Assembly: GCF_000759475.1 (NCBI RefSeq)
Contig: NZ_CP009454.1
Coordinates: 2,418,001-2,482,000 of the forward strand
From: Pantoea rwandensis
GTDB lineage: Bacteria > Pseudomonadota > Gammaproteobacteria > Enterobacterales > Enterobacteriaceae
Length of the DNA: 64,000 nucleotides
Reading direction: 5' to 3'
Below the pieces are notes generated by a model, which saw only the letters and a program-made list of their open reading frames with translations, made no database searches and had not been told where the DNA came from. Positions 10,247-18,516 of the stretch are shown here, piece by piece. Within the stretch, counting starts at the first letter, position 1. The number at the start of each line of letters is the position of its first letter. The translations under genes and the position numbers were made by a program.

Positions 10247-11629
10247 TTATGACTTCACCGTCTCACTCGATTGCGTCATCCGCGACATACTGACGACGGC
10301 TGCCACCGTGGCGAAGCTCCCCGCTAAAACCAGTGATGCATGTGTTCCGCTGTCGTTAAACAGATTGAACATCAAGGCAACCAGTGCGGCACCGCTGCTC
10401 TGACCGACCAAACGCGCCGTCCCTAACATACCGCTGGCGCCACCGCTGCGATGGCGCGGGGCAGAGGAGATAATCGTGTGATTATTCGGAGACTGGAACA
10501 GGCCAAAGCCCGCACCGCACAGCATCATTCGCCAGATAATATCAATATCAGTGGGTTGTGTAGGCAGCAGTGCCAGTAAGAACAGACCCGCCGCAAACAT
10601 CGCCAGCCCCAGGCCACCCAATAATCCCGCATGGACTTTCTCAATCAACCGGCCGGCAATCGGTGCCAGCACCATGGTGGCCAGCGGCCAGGGTGTGAGC
10701 AGCAACCCGGTCGCCACTTCATCCCGTCCCAGCACGTTTTGCAGGAAGAATGGCAATGAAACCATTGCCAGCATCTGCGCGCAGAACGAGCAAATAGAAG
10801 TGCACATCGACAACGAAAAAATGGGGATGCGCAGCAAATCCACCGGCAGCAGCGGCACTGGCATCGCCAATTGGCGACGAACAAACACCACGCCCACCAA
10901 CACCAGTGCTACGACTTCCGCCAGAATGAGCCAGTGATCCTGCCCCTGTGAGAACCCGCTGAGAGCCGATATGAGCAGGCCAAAGAACAGGGCGTTCATG
11001 ATGGCGCTGGGAATATCAAACTTCTGCTGTTTGGCTTTCTGCGTGTTATCCGGCAGAAAACGCAGCGCTAGCCATAATGCCACAATGCCCAGCGGCACGT
11101 TGATCAGGAATAACCATTTCCAGCTGGCGATGGAGAGAATCGCGGCAGCCACCGTGGGGCCCGCAGCGCTCGATACCGCGACGATCAGCGAGTTAATCGC
11201 CATACCGCGGCCGAGATAACGCTGCGGATAGATAATACGAATTAGCGCTGTGTTCACACTCATCAGTGCCGCGCCGCCAAAACCCTGCAGGATACGCGCC
11301 ACGGTAAGCATATTGAGTGAAGAGGAGAGGGCGCAGAACAGTGAAGTGGCGATAAACAACGCCAGCCCTACCTGATAAACACGGCGATAACCCAACATAT
11401 CGCCGAGAAAGGAGAGCGACAGTAACGAGATAACAATGGCGATTTGGTAGGCGTTAACAATCCAGATTGATTCCGCCGGACTGGCATTCAGTTCGCGCGC
11501 AATGGTGGGTAACGCGACGTTAGCAATGGCACCATCCAGTACTGCCATCATGATGCCTAACGCAATAGTGATAATCGCGCCGTACCGCTGCGGAACAGGT
11601 AATCCATCCTGAGAGACTGTAGGGGACAT
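10247..11629 (-). CDS. yebQ: MFS transporter YebQ (DHA2, 14-helix drug:H+ antiporter type)
   Basis: 460 residues with hydrophobic segments spread along the whole length, consistent with the 14-helix DHA2 group. Family signatures include AVLDGAIANVALPTIA in helix 1 (motif D1 style), LGDMLGYRRVYQ after helix 2 (motif A) and SAAGPTVAAAI in helix 5 (motif C of exporters). It lies between htpX and kdgR exactly as yebQ does in E. coli. Its substrate is unknown. It is divergent from kdgR across about 190 bases, so KdgR may influence it, but I could not find a convincing KdgR palindrome. Confidence 0.92.
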   Translation of the reverse strand: MSPTVSQDGLPVPQRYGAIITIALGIMMAVLDGAIANVALPTIARELNASPAESIWIVNAYQIAIVISLLSLSFLGDMLGYRRVYQVGLALFIATSLFCALSSSLNMLTVARILQGFGGAALMSVNTALIRIIYPQRYLGRGMAINSLIVAVSSAAGPTVAAAILSIASWKWLFLINVPLGIVALWLALRFLPDNTQKAKQQKFDIPSAIMNALFFGLLISALSGFSQGQDHWLILAEVVALVLVGVVFVRRQLAMPVPLLPVDLLRIPIFSLSMCTSICSFCAQMLAMVSLPFFLQNVLGRDEVATGLLLTPWPLATMVLAPIAGRLIEKVHAGLLGGLGLAMFAAGLFLLALLPTQPTDIDIIWRMMLCGAGFGLFQSPNNHTIISSAPRHRSGGASGMLGTARLVGQSSGAALVALMFNLFNDSGTHASLVLAGSFATVAAVVSMSRMTQSSETVKS

Positions 11630-11822
11630 AAATGAAATAAATGAAGGAAGTGAATATCATCATGCTAATCAATTTTGTGACGGAAAGCACCGCATTCATT
11701 GACAAAAAATTACGAAGGAATGTGTCGCTGAGTGCCAGTCGTTGCCGCCGTTGGGCTGAAACGCATATACTGGCGCTTCTGTTCCGTTTTTTTTGAAACA
11801 CCGTCAAAAAAGGATACGCGCA

Positions 11823-12614
11823 ATGGCGAGCAGTGATAACGATAAACAGCCAGACTCCGTCTCTTCGGTAATGAAAGTGTTCGGCATTCTGCAGGCGTTA
11901 GGCGAAGATCGTGATCATGGTATCACCGAACTGTCGCAACGCGTGATGATGTCAAAAAGCACGGTTTACCGCTTTCTGCAAACCATGAAATCATTGGGTT
12001 ACGTGGCGCAGGAAGGGGAAAGTGAAAAATATTCGCTGACGCTCAAGCTGTTTGAATTGGGTGCCAAGGCACTACAAAACGTCGACCTGATTCGTAGTGC
12101 CGATGTCGAAATGCGAGAACTGTCGCGTTTGACCAAAGAAACTATCCATCTGGGTGCGCTGGAAGAAGACAGCATTGTCTATATCCATAAAATCGATTCA
12201 CTGTATAACCTGCGCATGTACTCGCGCATCGGGCGTCGTAACCCGTTGCACACCACCGCCATCGGTAAAGTATTGCTGGCGTGGCGCGATCGCACTGAAG
12301 TTCAGGAGCTCCTGAGCGAAGTTGAATTTCGTCGCAGCACTGCAAACACCATCGTCAGTGCTGAAGGGTTGCTTGAGGTATTAGATCAAGTAAAAGTGCA
12401 GGGCTTCGGTGAAGATAACGAAGAGCAGGAAGAGGGCTTACGCTGTATTGCCTTGCCGGTTTTCGACCGCTTCGGCGTGGTGATTGCTGGATTGAGCATC
12501 TCGTTCCCGACAATCCGATTCTCTGAAGAAGCAAAAAACGAATATGTGGCGATGCTGCATCGTGCTGCGCGCAATATTTCTGATCAGTTGGGTTACCACA
12601 ACTACCCATTCTGA
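11823..12614 (+). CDS. kdgR: IclR-family transcriptional repressor KdgR
   Basis: 263 residues from ATG 11823, the E. coli length; an upstream in-frame start at 11793 would add ten basic residues without support. The N-terminal winged helix (ELSQRVMMSKSTVYRFLQTMKSLGYV, about 36-61) is followed by the IclR effector domain. KdgR represses pectin and 2-keto-3-deoxygluconate catabolism and transport genes and releases DNA when it binds KDG. In plant-associated relatives it also controls pectinolytic enzymes. No kdg or pectinase gene lies in this window, so its targets lie elsewhere. Confidence 0.97.
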   Translation: MASSDNDKQPDSVSSVMKVFGILQALGEDRDHGITELSQRVMMSKSTVYRFLQTMKSLGYVAQEGESEKYSLTLKLFELGAKALQNVDLIRSADVEMRELSRLTKETIHLGALEEDSIVYIHKIDSLYNLRMYSRIGRRNPLHTTAIGKVLLAWRDRTEVQELLSEVEFRRSTANTIVSAEGLLEVLDQVKVQGFGEDNEEQEEGLRCIALPVFDRFGVVIAGLSISFPTIRFSEEAKNEYVAMLHRAARNISDQLGYHNYPF

Positions 12615-12621
12615 ATAGCTG

Positions 12622-12643
12622 AACGGGCTGTCGCCAGCCCGTT
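12622..12643. terminator. Hairpin between kdgR and yobH
   Basis: Nine-bp stem aacgggctg/cagcccgtt with a tcgc loop between two convergent genes. The T-tract after it is short (gtttgaat), so termination may be weak. Confidence 0.6.
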
Positions 12644-12650
12644 TGAATCA

Positions 12651-12887
12651 CTAATTATCTACCACTTCGCCACTTTTCTTCAGCAGTGGACAATCGGTAA
12701 CACCCACAATACCGCTGTCGGTATGCAGATATTGCGCGGTGATCATGCCGCGTGCAGTGAGATAGCTACACTGTAAGCCCAGTCCTGCGGCGTTTTTGTT
12801 GCTTCCGGTGAGTACGCCATAGCCGGTGAGCAGCATCCCTAGCCAGACCACTGCTACCACGATTATCGCCCGAATGAATAGTTTCAT
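12651..12887 (-). CDS. yobH: Small YobH-family protein
   Basis: 78 residues with one hydrophobic N-terminal segment (about 5-25, IRAIIVVAVVWLGMLLTGYGV). A conserved tail contains two cysteines (GLQCSYLTARG and TDCPLLKKSG) and ends in VVDN. The pattern matches E. coli YobH, which lies in the same place beside kdgR. The hydrophobic segment could be an uncleaved anchor or a signal peptide, and its function is unknown. It converges on kdgR. Confidence 0.9.
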   Translation of the reverse strand: MKLFIRAIIVVAVVWLGMLLTGYGVLTGSNKNAAGLGLQCSYLTARGMITAQYLHTDSGIVGVTDCPLLKKSGEVVDN

Positions 12888-13105
12888 TTTATCTCCTTGT
12901 GATACACAACGCAGCTATCCTGAAGTCGCTGCGATTTCTATAGTAGCAGCATGACGCGTCCTGCTTATGAAATCGATCAGAGATAACTGAAAGCCATCAA
13001 GATGCGGGATAATCTGCTTTCCACCGGCAACCATTATCTTTTCCGCACACAACGAGTAGAATCAGCGGCGGTGTAAGTGTTTTATGTTTGACAATAGAGG
13101 CAGTT

Positions 13106-13381
13106 ATGAACGAGTTAGCCGCAAATACCAGTCCGCTGTTCAGTTATGGTGTACTGGCCATCATTATTGTTGTGGCCTTGATAGCCTGGTTCTTCGTTAA
13201 CCGGGCCAGCATGCGCGCCAGTGAACAGATTCGTTTGCTGGAAGCACTGCTGGAAGAGCAGAAAAAACAGAATGCATTGTTGCGCCGCCTGGCGGATGCT
13301 CAACCTGACACGGCAAAACAGCAGGAGGAAGAAGACGCCGTAGAACAGCGCGACTTCATCCGTATGATTCCAGAACGTTAA
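13106..13381 (+). CDS. yebO: Small membrane protein YebO
   Basis: 91 residues from ATG 13106, which has AGAGG six bases upstream; an earlier in-frame start at 13088 lacks a ribosome site. One transmembrane segment (about 14-35, LFSYGVLAIIIVVALIAWFF) precedes a charged, probably coiled-coil stretch (EQIRLLEALLEEQKKQNALLRRLAD) and an acidic tail ending in DFIRMIPER. This is the enterobacterial YebO pattern; no function is established that I know of. The RomA-like gene begins 18 bases downstream, so the two probably share a transcript. Confidence 0.9.
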   Translation: MNELAANTSPLFSYGVLAIIIVVALIAWFFVNRASMRASEQIRLLEALLEEQKKQNALLRRLADAQPDTAKQQEEEDAVEQRDFIRMIPER

Positions 13382-13399
13382 ACACATGATGGAGCAGTA

Positions 13400-14410
13400 A
13401 TGGCCTGGCAAAATCCCTGGTACGACGCAGCGCTGGCGCATCACACGCCAGAAGGTTTCCGCAACCCGGAACCGGAATTGCGCCAGCCAGGGGATTTGCA
13501 GCGCTGGCGGCGGGAGCGCAAAGCGGACCATTTGCCGCTGCCGCCTCAGGCCGGTTATCCGGCATTTATTGCCCGCTGGTATCAGGAAAGCGATCTGGGT
13601 GGTGATGACGATCGCATCTGGTGGTTAGGTCATGCCGCCGTGTTGATGCGGCTCAATCGCCGCTATATTCTCATCGACCCGGCACTCTCTGCGCGTGCTT
13701 CACCGCTGCCGTTTGCTGGACCACAGCGTAAAACGCCCGCTCCGCTCCATATTGCACAGTTGCCACATCTCGACGTGGTACTGATTTCGCACAATCACTA
13801 CGACCATCTCGATCGGCCTACGGTAAAGCGCATCGCACGTCATTTCCCGGATGCGCAATTTGTTGTGCCGCTGGGTATGGGAACCTGGTGCCGCAAACGT
13901 GGCGTGCGTCATGTCACCGAGCGCGACTGGTGGCAATCCATTGATATCGCAGGAGTGACGTTGACTGCCGTACCCGCGCGACACTGGAGCATGCGAACTT
14001 TCTGGGATCGCAATCGCTCATTGTGGTGTGGCTGGGTGGTGCGAAACCAGAATGTGAATTTTTGGTTTTCAGGTGACAGTGGCTATAGCGAAAACCTGTT
14101 AGAAATTGCAGAACGTCTCGGGCCCTTTAATCTTGCCGCGTTGCCCATTGGCGCTTATGCACCAAAATGGTTCATGCGCGGCCAACATATGGACCCCGAT
14201 CAGGCGGTGCGTTTATGGCAGGCGATAGGGCGTCCGTTAACGCTGCCGATCCACTGGGGTGTGTTTGAGCTGGCGGATGATCCTTTAGATGAACCCCCTG
14301 CCGCTCTGGCGCAAGCAATGCAATCCGCGGGAGAAATGGACTCACGCTTTGTGCCATGGAGAATAGGCACCAGCCGAAGCCTGCGGAATAGCGATTCAGA
14401 TGTGTCCTAA
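13400..14410 (+). CDS. MBL-fold metallo-hydrolase, RomA / NAPE-PLD-like
   Basis: 336 residues. The metallo-beta-lactamase signature HxHxDH appears as SHNHYDHLD near residue 132. Further metal ligands are likely in ARHWS (about 196), FSGDSGY (about 226) and PIHWGVF (about 285). The overall layout resembles UlaG, N-acyl-phosphatidylethanolamine phospholipase D and the RomA protein of Enterobacter, whose overexpression was reported to alter outer-membrane proteins and drug resistance. The substrate here is not known. A GGAG five bases before ATG 13400 supports the start. It follows yebO by 18 bases. E. coli K-12 has no such gene here. Confidence 0.85.
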   Translation: MAWQNPWYDAALAHHTPEGFRNPEPELRQPGDLQRWRRERKADHLPLPPQAGYPAFIARWYQESDLGGDDDRIWWLGHAAVLMRLNRRYILIDPALSARASPLPFAGPQRKTPAPLHIAQLPHLDVVLISHNHYDHLDRPTVKRIARHFPDAQFVVPLGMGTWCRKRGVRHVTERDWWQSIDIAGVTLTAVPARHWSMRTFWDRNRSLWCGWVVRNQNVNFWFSGDSGYSENLLEIAERLGPFNLAALPIGAYAPKWFMRGQHMDPDQAVRLWQAIGRPLTLPIHWGVFELADDPLDEPPAALAQAMQSAGEMDSRFVPWRIGTSRSLRNSDSDVS

Positions 14411-14937
14411 GCCCGATTTGTTAAATCAAGTGTCGCAGTGCGTTTTTTTAACATTTAATTGTAGAGTCGTTAGTTAAAAATAAGATAACCGCCAAAACGA
14501 GCGTGCATATATTTGGGGCAAGAGCGCTTATATTTTCCTGATTTTGGTGCAAAACAATTAATGACTTGTACTTAATAAATCTGGATGTACAAGTTTTGCA
14601 CAGTGCACGAATCTTGCATTCCGCGTTATTTTTTGGGCGAAATATTTTATCAATGCCATATTAATGCAATACTTTTTGCGTAACCTTGGCCGCTTTAATT
14701 GTGCTGGTTTAAGTTGCGTCGCTACGCTTGACTAATGTAAGTACTGGCGCTAACTACTCTGACATATAACATTTTTTTGTGCAGTTATTCCGTCATCTGT
14801 CAATATGCTAATGGCAGAAGAGTGCAGAGCAACGGCCAATTATGTGCGTCATGTCGATCACCGTTTAAAAATGGCTTGCCATTAATTTGCGGATATGTGA
14901 TAACGACTCTTGGGTCAAACGAGGTACAGTTCTGTTT
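14411..14937. other. Gene-free interval upstream of yobF-cspC
   Basis: 527 AT-rich bases without a convincing coding frame. It probably holds the yobF-cspC promoter and a long leader. A nested inverted repeat (14547-14601) is annotated separately. A TATAAC at 14765-14770 is a possible -10 box without a good -35. The MgrB small protein that E. coli encodes near here is not found in any frame. Confidence 0.6.
14547..14601. repeat. Nested inverted repeat in the cspC leader region
   Basis: Outer arms gtgcaaaa (14547-14554) and ttttgcac (14594-14601) flank inner arms acttgtac (14564-14571) and gtacaagt (14587-14594). Both pairs are perfect 8-bp complements, and the inner loop is 15 bases. As RNA it would form a two-stage hairpin with a one-sided nine-base bulge. 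Confidence 0.6.
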
Positions 14938-15012
14938 ATGTATGGCATCTTCAGTAAAGAAGTTACGAGTAAAGACGTTGACGTTGAATTCCGCTTCCTT
15001 GCCGAACCTTAA
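14938..15012 (+). CDS. yobF: YobF-like small protein, shortened by an in-frame stop
   Basis: 24 codons beginning MYGIFSKEVTSKDVDVEF and ending FLAEP before TAA at 15010-15012. The residues match the start of E. coli YobF (DUF2627; 47 residues as I recall it), which sits directly upstream of cspC as here. Translation past the TAA in the same frame gives [13 protein letters not shown], again like the family (IGASCSNVS in E. coli). The stop therefore appears to replace a conserved Tyr codon. A GAGG lies 13 bases upstream of the ATG, which is rather far. Either the protein is natively short in this lineage or the gene carries a recent nonsense change. Confidence 0.65.
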   Translation: MYGIFSKEVTSKDVDVEFRFLAEP

Positions 15013-15095
15013 ATTAGTGCCTCATTCAGTAACGTCTCTGGTTTATCTGTAAGACTGCCTTCGGGCAATATAAACAATCAAAGGAATTTGCAAAA

Positions 15096-15305
15096 ATGGC
15101 AAAGATTAAAGGTCAGGTTAAGTGGTTCAACGAGTCTAAAGGTTTTGGTTTCATTACTCCTGCTGACGGCAGCAAAGACGTGTTCGTACACTTCTCTGCA
15201 ATCCAGGGTAACGGCTTCAAAACTCTGGCTGAAGGCCAGGCTGTTGAGTTCGAAATTCAGGACGGCCAGAAAGGTCCAGCTGCAGTAAACGTAACTGCTA
15301 TCTGA
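15096..15305 (+). CDS. cspC: Cold-shock-family protein CspC
   Basis: 69 residues, one substitution away from E. coli CspC as I recall it. It forms a five-stranded OB fold with the RNA-binding motifs KGFGFI (RNP1) and DVFVHF (RNP2). CspC is made constitutively, melts RNA secondary structure and stabilises stress mRNAs such as rpoS. AAGGAA lies about ten bases upstream of the ATG. The gene follows yobF by 83 bases, most likely on the same transcript. Confidence 0.98.
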   Translation: MAKIKGQVKWFNESKGFGFITPADGSKDVFVHFSAIQGNGFKTLAEGQAVEFEIQDGQKGPAAVNVTAI

Positions 15306-15349
15306 TTTCGTTTTCAGACTCGGTGCCATGCGCCGCTGACACGAATTGT

Positions 15350-15380
15350 AAAGCCCTGGTCTCTGATCGGGGCTTTTCTT
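15350..15380 (+). terminator. Intrinsic terminator of yobF-cspC
   Basis: Stem aaagccctg/cggggcttt (one G-T pair) followed by tttctttta. Confidence 0.8.
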
Positions 15381-15444
15381 TTATCCTTTCTGTTGCCAGA
15401 CGATCAGGGTAAACTGCGCGCGAATCGTGAACCCGGAGTTGTCT

Positions 15445-16251
15445 ATGTCTTTGATTTGCCCACTTTGCCAGCAACATTTGCATCAGCAAGCTAACAGCTT
15501 CCGCTGCGATTCCGGTCACCAATTCGATCAGGCGAAAGAAGGGTACGTCAATTTGTTGCCGGTGCAGCATAAAGGCTCAAAGGAACCGGGTGACAGTGCG
15601 GAAATGCTGCTGGCTCGCCGTGTATTTCTTGATGCCGGACACTATCAACCCTTGCGCGATTCGGTGGCGCAACATCTGTCGCAGCGTCTGAATGGCAAGG
15701 CTGCTCAGGTATTGGATATTGGCTGTGGTGAAGGTTATTACACTGCAACAATGGCGCTAGCGCTTCCACAAGCACAGTTGTTTGGCCTTGATGTAGCGAA
15801 AGCGGCGATTCGTATGGCGGCTAAACGCTATCGTGCGGTGAAATTCTGTGTCGCCTCCAGCCAGCGTTTACCCTTCGCCGACGCATCGCTGGATGGCATT
15901 GTGCGCATTTACGCTCCTTGCAACGAAGCGGAATTGAGTCGCGTCGTCAAAGCGGGCGGCTATCTACTGACGGTGACACCGGGCCCACATCATCTGGAGC
16001 AGTTCAAAGCGCTGATTTATCGTGAAGTGCAGCTGCACGCGGCAGAAGAAAAGGCTTACGAAGGTTTCAGGCAGGTCGAGCAACACAACCTGCGTTATGA
16101 GATGACGTTAAATGGGGCCGAAGCGGTGAGCTTGCTGCAGATGACACCTTTTGCCTGGCGTGCGCGCGAAGAAGTCTGGCAGACACTGGCGGCAGCCGAT
16201 ACCTTTAGCTGCGACGCCGACTTCATGCTGACGCTATGGCAGCGCGCTTAA
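15445..16251 (+). CDS. rlmA: 23S rRNA (guanine-745-N1) methyltransferase RlmA
   Basis: 268 residues from ATG 15445, chosen because GGAG lies eight bases upstream; a GTG at 15427 would add six residues. An N-terminal zinc finger (CPLC...CDSGH, about 4-30) precedes a Rossmann methyltransferase domain with the SAM motif [12 protein letters not shown] (about 88-99). It methylates G745 in helix 35 of 23S rRNA using SAM. The stop codon overlaps the convergent yobD stop by three bases, leaving no room for mntP, which lies here in E. coli. Confidence 0.95.
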   Translation: MSLICPLCQQHLHQQANSFRCDSGHQFDQAKEGYVNLLPVQHKGSKEPGDSAEMLLARRVFLDAGHYQPLRDSVAQHLSQRLNGKAAQVLDIGCGEGYYTATMALALPQAQLFGLDVAKAAIRMAAKRYRAVKFCVASSQRLPFADASLDGIVRIYAPCNEAELSRVVKAGGYLLTVTPGPHHLEQFKALIYREVQLHAAEEKAYEGFRQVEQHNLRYEMTLNGAEAVSLLQMTPFAWRAREEVWQTLAAADTFSCDADFMLTLWQRA

Positions 16252-16706
16252 CGCGCTTCCACCAGCGTATTGTAGATACGTTCCAGGTCGTCGAGCTGTT
16301 GCACTGCAATCAGCAGGCGACGCTGTTCCAGCTGCATGACTAAGATGCCATCCTCAGACAAGTTCATACTTTGAATGCGACGATAGTCGATCCACACGCT
16401 GCCGAAGAACAGTCCCTCGGTCTTCATCAACAATTTCGGCGTGCGTAGCCAGAATAGCCAGATCGCCATAAAGCACAACACCATCAGCAGCGTGGTGGTG
16501 AGTTGCGGGCCATGGTTGCTGACGTTATTCCACAGCAGAATCAGCAATAACACGATAAAAATACCGCTGTCGATTTTATGGCGACGACGCAGCGCGACAC
16601 GCAATTTGGTCGGCCCTTTGCGCCGCGGCAGGATAGCGTCATCGTAAATCGCGAACAGGGCAAAGGCGATGACCAGCAGGGCAATCAGAGCGTCAGTCAG
16701 TGACAT
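16248..16706 (-). CDS. yobD: Inner-membrane protein YobD (DUF986)
   Basis: 152 residues from ATG 16706; the frame is open to 16865 but that extension would run back over the manZ end and its terminator. Three hydrophobic segments (about 5-22, 46-62 and 70-88) precede a soluble C-terminal part with [21 protein letters not shown], strongly conserved in YobD. The function is unknown. In E. coli it lies just downstream of manXYZ, as here, but a terminator separates them. Confidence 0.93.
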   Translation of the reverse strand: MSLTDALIALLVIAFALFAIYDDAILPRRKGPTKLRVALRRRHKIDSGIFIVLLLILLWNNVSNHGPQLTTTLLMVLCFMAIWLFWLRTPKLLMKTEGLFFGSVWIDYRRIQSMNLSEDGILVMQLEQRRLLIAVQQLDDLERIYNTLVEAR

Positions 16707-16761
16707 TACATTTTCTTCCTCAACCGAATTTACCTCAACGTTGGCGCTCAGGTAACCTCGC

Positions 16762-16791
16762 TTAAAACGGCCGGGGGCCAAAGCCCCCGGC
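16762..16791 (-). terminator. Intrinsic terminator of manXYZ
   Basis: Nine-bp GC-rich stem gccgggggc/gcccccggc; on the minus strand it is followed by CGTTTTAAG. It lies just after the manZ stop. Confidence 0.8.
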
Positions 16792-16798
16792 GAGATGA

Positions 16799-17644
16799 TT
16801 ACAGACCGAGCAGGCCGATCCAGTAACCAAAGATACCCAGGGCAAAGAAGCCCACGATAATCCACAGTGCGTTAACTTTACGGCGCAGCAGCCACATACA
16901 GCCGAAGGTCAGCAGCAGCGGGATTAAGCCCGGCATCAGCTGATCGAGGATCGATTGAACGGTCGTCACGGTGGTTTTGCCGGTGTGATCGGTAATGCGC
17001 GACACCACAAGCGGCACGTTCACGTGTGTCCACTTGTTGACCAGCGCCCCCATGACAAACAGGCCGAGAATCGACGCCCCCTCCGTAAGCTTTTGCAGGA
17101 AGCCGCCACCCATATCGCTGACAATATCCACGCCTTTGCGATAACCATAAGCCACACCGTAATAACGCGTCAGCATACGCACGGCGTTAAACAGAATGAA
17201 GAACAGCAGGGGACCGAGCAGGCTGCCGCTCATCGCGATACCGGCACCGAGTGCAGCAAACACCGGGCGAACGGTACCCCAGAAGATCGGGTCACCAACC
17301 CCCGCCAGCGGTCCCATCAGGCCAACTTTAATACCGTTAATCGCGGCATCATCAATCGCTGCGCCGTTAGCACGCTGCTCTTCCATCGCCATCGTAACGC
17401 CCAGCACAGGTGCAGCCACGTATGGATGGGTGTTGAAGAACTCCAGGTGACGCTTAATGGCCTGTTTACGATCGTCGTTGTTCTCAGGATAGAGGCGACG
17501 AATCACCGGTACCATCGAGAAGCAGAAGCCCAGCGCCTGCATACGTTCAAAGTTCCATGAACCCTGAAACAGGTTAGAGCGGATGAACACACCACGGACG
17601 TCGCTCGGGGTGAGTTTCTTTTGCGTGTTAGTTGTATCAACCAT
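16799..17644 (-). CDS. manZ: Mannose-family PTS permease, IID component ManZ
   Basis: 281 residues, close to E. coli ManZ. It belongs to the EIID family (RSNLFQGSWNFERMQALGFCFSM near the N-terminus; GPLAGVGDPIFWGTVRP in the middle), with a membrane segment at the C-terminus (WIIVGFFALGIFGYWIGLLGL). With ManY it forms the inner-membrane channel that imports mannose, glucose, glucosamine and related hexoses while ManX phosphorylates them. It is the last gene of manXYZ, 14 bases after manY, and a strong hairpin follows. Confidence 0.97.
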   Translation of the reverse strand: MVDTTNTQKKLTPSDVRGVFIRSNLFQGSWNFERMQALGFCFSMVPVIRRLYPENNDDRKQAIKRHLEFFNTHPYVAAPVLGVTMAMEEQRANGAAIDDAAINGIKVGLMGPLAGVGDPIFWGTVRPVFAALGAGIAMSGSLLGPLLFFILFNAVRMLTRYYGVAYGYRKGVDIVSDMGGGFLQKLTEGASILGLFVMGALVNKWTHVNVPLVVSRITDHTGKTTVTTVQSILDQLMPGLIPLLLTFGCMWLLRRKVNALWIIVGFFALGIFGYWIGLLGL

Positions 17645-17658
17645 GATTTCACCTGTTC

Positions 17659-18459
17659 CTAGTCGAGTTCGTTGTCGAGGTCATTGTGTGCAGGACCGGC
17701 AGCGGCCGCGCCTGCTGTACGGTTATATTTCGGCGCCAGCTGGATATACAGCACCGCCATGACCACACCAATCACGCCCAGAGCAACCAGGTTGAAGTTG
17801 GTGAAGGCCGCCGTCACAAAGCCCAGATAGAAGAACGGCATCAGGTAGCCTGCGCGCATCATGTTGATGACCATCGCGTAACCCACGACGACGATCATGC
17901 CACCGGCGATGTTCAGACCGTTGGTGACCACTTCTGGAATCGAGCTCAACAGTTCCTGTACCACGCTGGTACCCACTGAAATCGCCACGATCAGGGCTGG
18001 AATGGCAATACGCATCGCCTGCAATACCAGAGCAGAGACGTGAATCCAGCTGATGGCGCTCAGATTGCCTTTCTCGGCGGCCTTATCGGCAGCGTGCTGG
18101 AAGGCAACGGTGATGGTACGGACGATGATGGTCAGAACCTGACCGGCTGCCGCCAGTGGAATCGCCAGTGCGATACCCGCACCAACGCTTTGGCCACCTG
18201 CGATAACCAGAATGGTCGAAATGATGGAGGCCAGTGCCGCATCGGGTGCAACCGCCGCACCGATGTTCATCCAGCCCAGCGCGATCATTTCCAGGGTACC
18301 ACCGATGATGATACCGGTTTTCATGTCACCCAGAACCGCACCAATCAAGGTACAGGCCACCAGTGGACGGTGGAACTGGAACTCATCAAGAATCGATCCC
18401 ATCCCGGCAATACAAGCCACAATAAATATCAGGATGATTTGTAGCGTGGTTATTTCCAT
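17659..18459 (-). CDS. manY: Mannose-family PTS permease, IIC component ManY
   Basis: 266 residues from the ATG at 18459 (MEITTLQ), identical in length to E. coli ManY; six extra upstream codons in the frame are unlikely to be used. It is an EIIC-type membrane protein with multiple hydrophobic segments and the signature GGTLEMIALGWMNIGAAVAPD. The C-terminus ends in NDLDNELD as in E. coli. It is the second gene of the operon, between manX and manZ. ManYZ also serves as an entry route for some phages and bacteriocins in relatives. Confidence 0.97.
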   Translation of the reverse strand: MEITTLQIILIFIVACIAGMGSILDEFQFHRPLVACTLIGAVLGDMKTGIIIGGTLEMIALGWMNIGAAVAPDAALASIISTILVIAGGQSVGAGIALAIPLAAAGQVLTIIVRTITVAFQHAADKAAEKGNLSAISWIHVSALVLQAMRIAIPALIVAISVGTSVVQELLSSIPEVVTNGLNIAGGMIVVVGYAMVINMMRAGYLMPFFYLGFVTAAFTNFNLVALGVIGVVMAVLYIQLAPKYNRTAGAAAAGPAHNDLDNELD

Positions 18460-18516
18460 TGCTTTTCTCCTCAGCAAGGTCTCAAGTATTCGCCCGCCAG
18501 CGCAGGCAAAAGCGAA

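Noticed and set aside
11640..11822. KdgR operator between yebQ and kdgR
   Set aside because: The TGTTCC...GAAACA pattern does not match the spacing and arms of known KdgR boxes.
14411..14937. mgrB small ORF near cspC
   Set aside because: No frame gives the MgrB pattern (short membrane helix followed by conserved Cys residues).
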